Assembly: GCF_000218235.1 (NCBI RefSeq)
Contig: NZ_GL945017.1
Span: forward strand, 337,297 to 401,296
Length of the DNA: 64,000 nucleotides
Origin: Hallella multisaccharivorax DSM 17128
GTDB taxonomy: Bacteria > Bacteroidota > Bacteroidia > Bacteroidales > Bacteroidaceae
Direction: 5' to 3'
The notes under the pieces: model-generated
The model's input: the letters and a program-made list of their open reading frames with translations, nothing else
Told to the model about the DNA's origin: nothing
Databases searched by the model: none
Part shown: piece after piece, positions 61,101 through 64,000 of the stretch
Numbering within the stretch: the stretch's first letter is position 1
How the letters are laid out: every line of letters starts with the position of its first letter
Program-made: the position numbers and the translations under genes

Positions 61101-61402
61101 ACATCGTCAAGAGTGCGGTTGTCGGCAATCATCGTTACCTTTATGCCCTGACCGGCTTTCACCGTCTGGTTTTTCATGCCGATATAGCTGATATCCAACT
61201 TGGAGTTAGCAGGAGCGACGATAGAAAAATGTCCGTCCGTATCAGTAACAGTTCCGGTCTTTGTGCCTTGAACTCTTACCGCTGCCCCGATAACAGGGTC
61301 ACCGTTCTCGTCAATGACGGTTCCGGAGACTGTGGATTGCGCCAGTGCCACTCCCGTCATCAGGAACAGACCGGCTAAAAGCATCGTAAGTCTTTTTAGC
61401 AT
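58190..61402 (-). CDS. SusC/RagA family TonB-linked outer-membrane protein
   Basis: The 1070-aa TonB-dependent transporter has a signal peptide (about 1-22), a carboxypeptidase-regulatory-like domain (TVSGTVIDENGDPVIGAAVR), a TonB box region, and a plug (LQALEGSAPGIQVNSSYGEP, IRIRGIGTINGSNDPLYVVD and SMSVLKDAASAALYGNRAAG). The beta-barrel ends in Phe (FNIGLAVNF). The start MLKRLTMLLA at 61402 begins the signal peptide; an upstream reading to 61465 has no such feature. It forms an operon with susD under the promoter at 61536-61567. Confidence 0.96.
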   Translation of the reverse strand: MLKRLTMLLAGLFLMTGVALAQSTVSGTVIDENGDPVIGAAVRVQGTKTGTVTDTDGHFSIVAPANSKLDISYIGMKNQTVKAGQGIKVTMIADNRTLDDVVVVAYGTAKRQSITGAVTAIDAKDIEKHVSTNALQALEGSAPGIQVNSSYGEPGSEPQIRIRGIGTINGSNDPLYVVDGTIYNGNISDLNPNDIASMSVLKDAASAALYGNRAAGGVIIITTKSGKGNEKLNLTLNVNQGWSSRGISEYDRLSAKPWMESYWQALKHSMMSGAKNMSESNAAAYASSHVIRDVVQRNIFDADDDKLFDANGNVTANVRSGYDDLDWEDNIQRTGSRQDYGLSGSYSTSKASVFSSVGYTKENGYVLAADYKRYTARLNADYTPNKWVRTGVNLAGSVSKRHGNEQAYGSYYANPFYVARMMAPVYPLFLHNNDGSYAFDANGNKQYDTTSGYLTNRNIAYELRNDVNEYRRNTIDATAYFTLNLPYDFSLTARGNMNNRTNNRMQYNNPNIGDGATNNGRLTQYDYEYEDYTMQEFLNWTHEYGKHHVDAMLGHENNSSKMRLSNGMNTNAAADGILVMSNFLTNSYLNGYNSDYKTESYMARVRYNYDEKYFFDASWRRDGSSRFSPDNRWGDFFSFGGNWNVKKEDFMENIDWVNDLRFRASYGEVGNDAGVGLYAYQSLYYIDKNGGNAAFLKQSLAAPDIKWETAQTIDVALEGRLFDRLNFTVGYFNRRNKDLLFPVRLPYSAGAFSYNDQSSNLTVYKNIGTIRNQGLELSADVDILKSRGFRWNAGLDATFNGNKIIKLPGGNKILSGMQNYAEGRSIYDFYTYHFVGVDQMTGNSLYTLDTSKKDAAKNAGELVTINGTDYTTDTTYGLRDYHDHADPTVYGSFHTNFSWKGLSLSMLFTYSLGGKIYDGIYADLMSVPSATNGAALHADVANAWKTVPKGMTESSSDRIDAHGVPRLDFNRDTQLNATSDRWLTNASYLVFKNLSLTYDLPKNWLNCFAGAIDGVQVKFSAENLFTLSARKGLNPQYLNTNLGNNSENIGSVQTTYVTSRVFNIGLAVNF

Positions 61403-61535
61403 AAACTCTCTGTTTTTAAAAATTATATTATCTTTATTCTCTCTTGTTGTCTTGTCCCCCTGCATACCTCGGGAGCGGAAACGGATAAAAGTATATTATA
61501 CTCTTAACTCGTGTTATCCTTATGGGATTAGATTG

Positions 61536-61567
61536 CAAAATTAGCTTAATTGGATGATTTGGCAAAA
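61536..61567 (-). promoter_or_regulatory. Promoter of the susCD operon
   Basis: Minus-strand TTG (61563-61565, in TTTTG to 61567), 19-bp spacer, TAATTTTG (61536-61543), leaving a leader of about 130 bases before susC. In the 437-bp gap 61403-61839 the only other feature is the CACGTG array. Confidence 0.8.
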
Positions 61568-61666
61568 TAAAATTTAAGAAAACTGCCTAATTTTAACATT
61601 TGATCTGTCGATCTGTCGAAAAGAACCCGAATGTCTTCCATTTGGACGCATCGAGGGAAGATTCGG

Positions 61667-61782
61667 CACGTGCCGGAGAAGCGTACGACACGTGCCGGAA
61701 AAGCGTACGACACGTGCCGAAGAAGCGTACGACACGTGCCGGAGAAGCGTACGACACGTGCCGGAGAAACGTACGGCACGTG
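61667..61782. repeat. CACGTG tandem array, six units of 22 bp
   Basis: CACGTG occurs at 61667, 61689, 61711, 61733, 61755 and 61777, exactly 22 bp apart. Units read CACGTGCCGGAGAAG followed by CGTACG-A, so two 6-bp palindromes alternate. The variants differ at one to three positions. It lies between the 3' end of the EamA gene and the susCD promoter, and belongs to the same family as the array at 34451-34522. Confidence 0.93.
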
Positions 61783-61839
61783 CCCGACGGTAACTCTAAA
61801 GGATGTCTGGGTGGAATTTGTGCCAGCTAATCATAACCA

Positions 61840-62736
61840 TTAGTGTTTCGATGACTGCGCTGACGTCTCCGAGTGATTACTAACGAGATAAGCGCTCAGC
61901 AATACCAGTATGAGGGCGACAGGTTTGTCCCATGTCAGCACATCCTGACCAAGAGCAATCGCCACGAATGATGCTACGACAGGCTGCAGATTTGTGTAGA
62001 CGCTGACTGTCGTGGCCTTGAGATAACGAGAGGCAAAAGGTATGGCGAAGAAACCAACCACAGTAGCCAGAACCACGATATATGCCATTTCCAGCACCCC
62101 ACTCCACTGCCAGGCACGGCTGTAGAGCGTGGAATGGGCGAGGTCGCCCCAGGAAAACGGCAGGATGGCAACAGAAGACACGAGAAAGATCCACTTCATC
62201 TGTGTCACGGCAGAGTAACGTGCCGACACACTGCGCGTAATGATGAGATAGACGGCCCATGTCAGCAGGCTCAGCAAAGCGAAGCCAATGCCTATGACAT
62301 CGTTCTTTCCTGTACCGTTCTGCCAGTTCTTTACGACCATGAGCATGGCTCCGAGGATGCCGATAACTACTCCTGCGACCCCCTTCTTAGAGATGCGTTC
62401 ACTGATAAAAAGCGCAGCACACGCCATGGTCATCACCGGTGTGAGCGTGGCAATGAACGAGACATAGGTCGGTGTGCTGTAGTCGATGGCCCAGGCCGTG
62501 AACGTCTGCGAGACAAGGAAACCTATCAATCCACCAATCATAATGACGAAAAGATCGCGCGGCGTCACCTTCTCCTTTGGCATGAACAGCGAGACTGCCC
62601 AGAAAATAACCGCTGCGCCAATGCACCGTGTCGCCATCCACGCCAACGGCGACACCCAGTTGTCGAGGAGCAGTTTAGTGATAGGGACTCCCAATCCAAA
62701 GATAAGATTGGCTATCAGCAATGACATGTGAGCCAT
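61840..62736 (-). CDS. EamA-family (DMT) membrane transporter, copy 2
   Basis: The 298-aa protein has ten hydrophobic helices in two EamA repeats. It starts MAHMSLLIANLIFGLGVPIT, has a central ILGAMLMVVKNWQNG, and ends with LSAYLVSNH. The frame runs upstream to 62817, but that stretch is only a translation of the 7-bp array (NSQSSILNSQ type), so the start at 62736 or 62727 is chosen. It is a paralogue of the gene at 52527-53459 in family terms, not a close copy. The substrate is unknown. Confidence 0.9.
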   Translation of the reverse strand: MAHMSLLIANLIFGLGVPITKLLLDNWVSPLAWMATRCIGAAVIFWAVSLFMPKEKVTPRDLFVIMIGGLIGFLVSQTFTAWAIDYSTPTYVSFIATLTPVMTMACAALFISERISKKGVAGVVIGILGAMLMVVKNWQNGTGKNDVIGIGFALLSLLTWAVYLIITRSVSARYSAVTQMKWIFLVSSVAILPFSWGDLAHSTLYSRAWQWSGVLEMAYIVVLATVVGFFAIPFASRYLKATTVSVYTNLQPVVASFVAIALGQDVLTWDKPVALILVLLSAYLVSNHSETSAQSSKH

Positions 62737-62742
62737 CGTGCG

Positions 62743-62798
62743 GTGAGAGTTGAGAGGTGAACGTTGAGAGTTGAGAATTGAGGATTGGGAGTTATGAT
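62743..62798. repeat. Degenerate 7-bp tandem array (TTGAGAG type), left copy
   Basis: Eight heptads in phase starting at 62743: GTGAGAG, TTGAGAG, GTGAACG, TTGAGAG, TTGAGAA, TTGAGGA, TTGGGAG, TTATGAT. It directly precedes the EamA gene. With 63041-63108 it flanks the 364-bp gap 62737-63100, whose inner 240 bp show no gene. Confidence 0.85.
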
Positions 62799-63040
62799 TA
62801 CCTTTAGAGCTATACATTTCTGATTTGGGATAATATGGAAGAATAATTTATATAAAATGGAAAAGTAATTTATGTGATCAATCTTGATAAATACTGGTAG
62901 CGATGCATAATCCATACAGCAAAGGCCTTGGTCAGATCATAAATATCTATATCCGGCCTTTTCCTTGCTAAAACCATAGCCTTACCCCTTTCTTTTTTTA
63001 TTAGTTCAGCGCATTCCGCTTACGCTTATTGTAATCATAA

Positions 63041-63108
63041 CTCTCAATCCTCACCCCCTCACCTCTCAACGCTCAATGACCAATCCTCAACATTCAATGC
63101 TCAGCACT
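63041..63108. repeat. Degenerate 7-bp tandem array (CTCTCAA type), right copy, opposite orientation
   Basis: About nine heptads (AATCCTC, ACCTCTC, AACGCTC, AATGACC, AATCCTC, AACATTC, AATGCTC, AGCACTC, one unit with an extra base). It is the reverse complement type of the left array, so the two form a long imperfect inverted pair. The last unit overlaps the stop codon of pncB at 63101. Confidence 0.8.
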
Positions 63109-64000
63109 CCCCGTAATGGATTGACTTCATGAAACGGTCTATGACTTCAGGCTTTCCCGTATGCTTGCCGTCGTCTTCCGAGATCTTGCAGGTGTCATTG
63201 TAGAAAGGCCACGATTCCGTAATCTTGGCAGCCACAAGCTTGATGACAGTGTTCATGGGGGCGACATGTGGAAAGTCGTTGGTGAAATGAGTGCCGATAC
63301 CGAACGAGGGCATTACAAACCTCGAAGCATATTGTTGAATCTCAATAGCCTCATCGGTAGTGAGCGCATTGGAAAAGATGACCTGCTTGGTTCGGCTGTC
63401 AATGTTCAGTGATTGATATTTCGCTACGATCTTTCTCAGCTCCTTACGGTTGTCTCCGCTGTCCACCCGCAGTCCTTTGAAGAGATTGGCAAAGTCTTCA
63501 GAGAAGTTAAGTGAAAAGATATTCCATCCGAAAGAATCATAGAGGTAGGTGCCTAACGCACCACTGAAGGTATGCCTCCAAGCATTCATGGCAATGTGGT
63601 TGGCCATTTGTGGGCCATACATGCCGCCGATGGCGCAGATGAACTCATGTGCCATGGTCCCTACTGGCGTAAGGTCATATTTCATGGCTAAATAGACATT
63701 GCTGGTGCCTACAAAGCGTCCTTTCCAGTCATCGCGGCTCTGCTGGCAGTCGCGGAAGGCACGGACGATAACATCCTCCGCTTTGAACGAGGCGCGTCGG
63801 CGCGTGCCGAAGTCGCTGTACACGCAGCCGGCCGACAGCAGCTTCTCTCCTTTGACATACGTGCGGCGGTAGTAATCATCGTAGTCAAAGTCCTTGTTCA
63901 AGCCCGTCACCATGTAGTAAAGCTCCGAGACAATAGCCAGCACTTTCACTTCCAAGAGGATGGTGTCACTCCACGCGCCCTCAAACTCTATGTGCAAATG
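63101..64000 (-). CDS. pncB: Nicotinate phosphoribosyltransferase, partial
   Basis: The visible 299 residues are the C-terminal three-quarters; the start lies beyond the window end. The enzyme joins nicotinate with PRPP to form nicotinate mononucleotide in NAD salvage. Family motifs include FGTRRRASFKAEDVIVRAF, FVGTSNVYLAMKYDLTPVGT (with the His of TMAHEF, the phosphorylated residue), LRVDSGDNRKELRKI and VIFSNALTTDEAIEIQQYAS. The stop codon is at 63101. No operon partner is visible downstream. Confidence 0.95.
   Translation of the reverse strand, partial: HLHIEFEGAWSDTILLEVKVLAIVSELYYMVTGLNKDFDYDDYYRRTYVKGEKLLSAGCVYSDFGTRRRASFKAEDVIVRAFRDCQQSRDDWKGRFVGTSNVYLAMKYDLTPVGTMAHEFICAIGGMYGPQMANHIAMNAWRHTFSGALGTYLYDSFGWNIFSLNFSEDFANLFKGLRVDSGDNRKELRKIVAKYQSLNIDSRTKQVIFSNALTTDEAIEIQQYASRFVMPSFGIGTHFTNDFPHVAPMNTVIKLVAAKITESWPFYNDTCKISEDDGKHTGKPEVIDRFMKSIHYGEC

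Noticed and set aside
61600..61843. Open frames of 70-77 aa over the CACGTG array
   Set aside because: They translate the 22-bp repeats (a period not divisible by three cycles through the frames), so they are repeat artefacts on both strands.
62715..62915. Open frame of 66 aa and the long N-terminal extension of the EamA gene
   Set aside because: Both are translations of the 7-bp array (LNSQ/STLN type) and not real coding sequence.

Overview
The window is chromosomal DNA from a Bacteroidota bacterium, most likely of the Prevotella/Segatella group. The evidence is as follows: promoters of the Bacteroidota type (TTG or TTTG, 19-20 bp, then TAnnTTTG) lie before many genes; there is a SusC/SusD outer-membrane pair; several families largely confined to this phylum occur (DUF4252, DUF4292, DUF3109); a glycine-lipid acyltransferase pair is present; and a secreted peptidase ends in a Prevotella-style C-terminal tail (YSLDGRRV then GKKVLK). 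No species can be named from sequence alone.

Layout. (1) 1-6100: the right-hand part of an integrated mobile element. A repressor-like gene (5491-5937, +) faces a leftward operon (small protein, LuxR-type regulator, small protein, primase-helicase) across a promoter with a palindromic operator. The operon ends at a terminator (1104-1141). Then comes a gene-free stretch with about ten TTTGTGAC-type iterons in both orientations, which looks like a replication origin, and then another leftward gene. No integrase is visible in the window. (2) 6100-16400: core genes, including a DUF4252 / helix-hairpin-helix / SNF-transporter operon, a second SNF transporter, the acyl-CoA ligase-prfB-small membrane protein-CYTH operon, an ArgE-like deacylase, rpsT and tRNA-Glu. 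(3) 16410-33610: recO, then the complete leftward division and cell-wall cluster in transcription order mraZ-rsmH-ftsL-ftsI-murE-mraY-murD-ftsW-murG-murC-ftsQ-ftsA-ftsZ-yqeY. It is headed by a textbook MraZ operator of three GTGGG-type boxes spaced exactly 10 bp. murF, ddl and murB are not in the cluster. (4) 33760-45600: HU-like protein, glycine-lipid genes (glsA, glsB), DUF805, dgt, the operon dut-TPR-DUF4292-EnvC-like, and gyrB with a striking palindrome on its promoter. (5) 45600-64000: accessory genes, including a secreted sandwich protein coupled to an AraC regulator, DUF3109, ung, a GDSL hydrolase, an M6 peptidase, two EamA transporters, an AAA ATPase, an Rpn/PD-(D/E)XK transposase-like gene with a 12-bp minisatellite and a truncated 192-bp duplicate, an orphan SusCD pair, and pncB cut by the window end.

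The main non-coding signal is a set of three intergenic tandem arrays, all with an exact 22-bp period and a palindromic core in each unit: 15705-15814 (TACAGTGTA core), 34451-34522 and 61667-61782 (CACGTG core). A pair of 7-bp-period arrays in opposite orientation flanks the gap at 62743-63108. All calls rest on reading the sequence and on knowledge of protein families; no database search was run.
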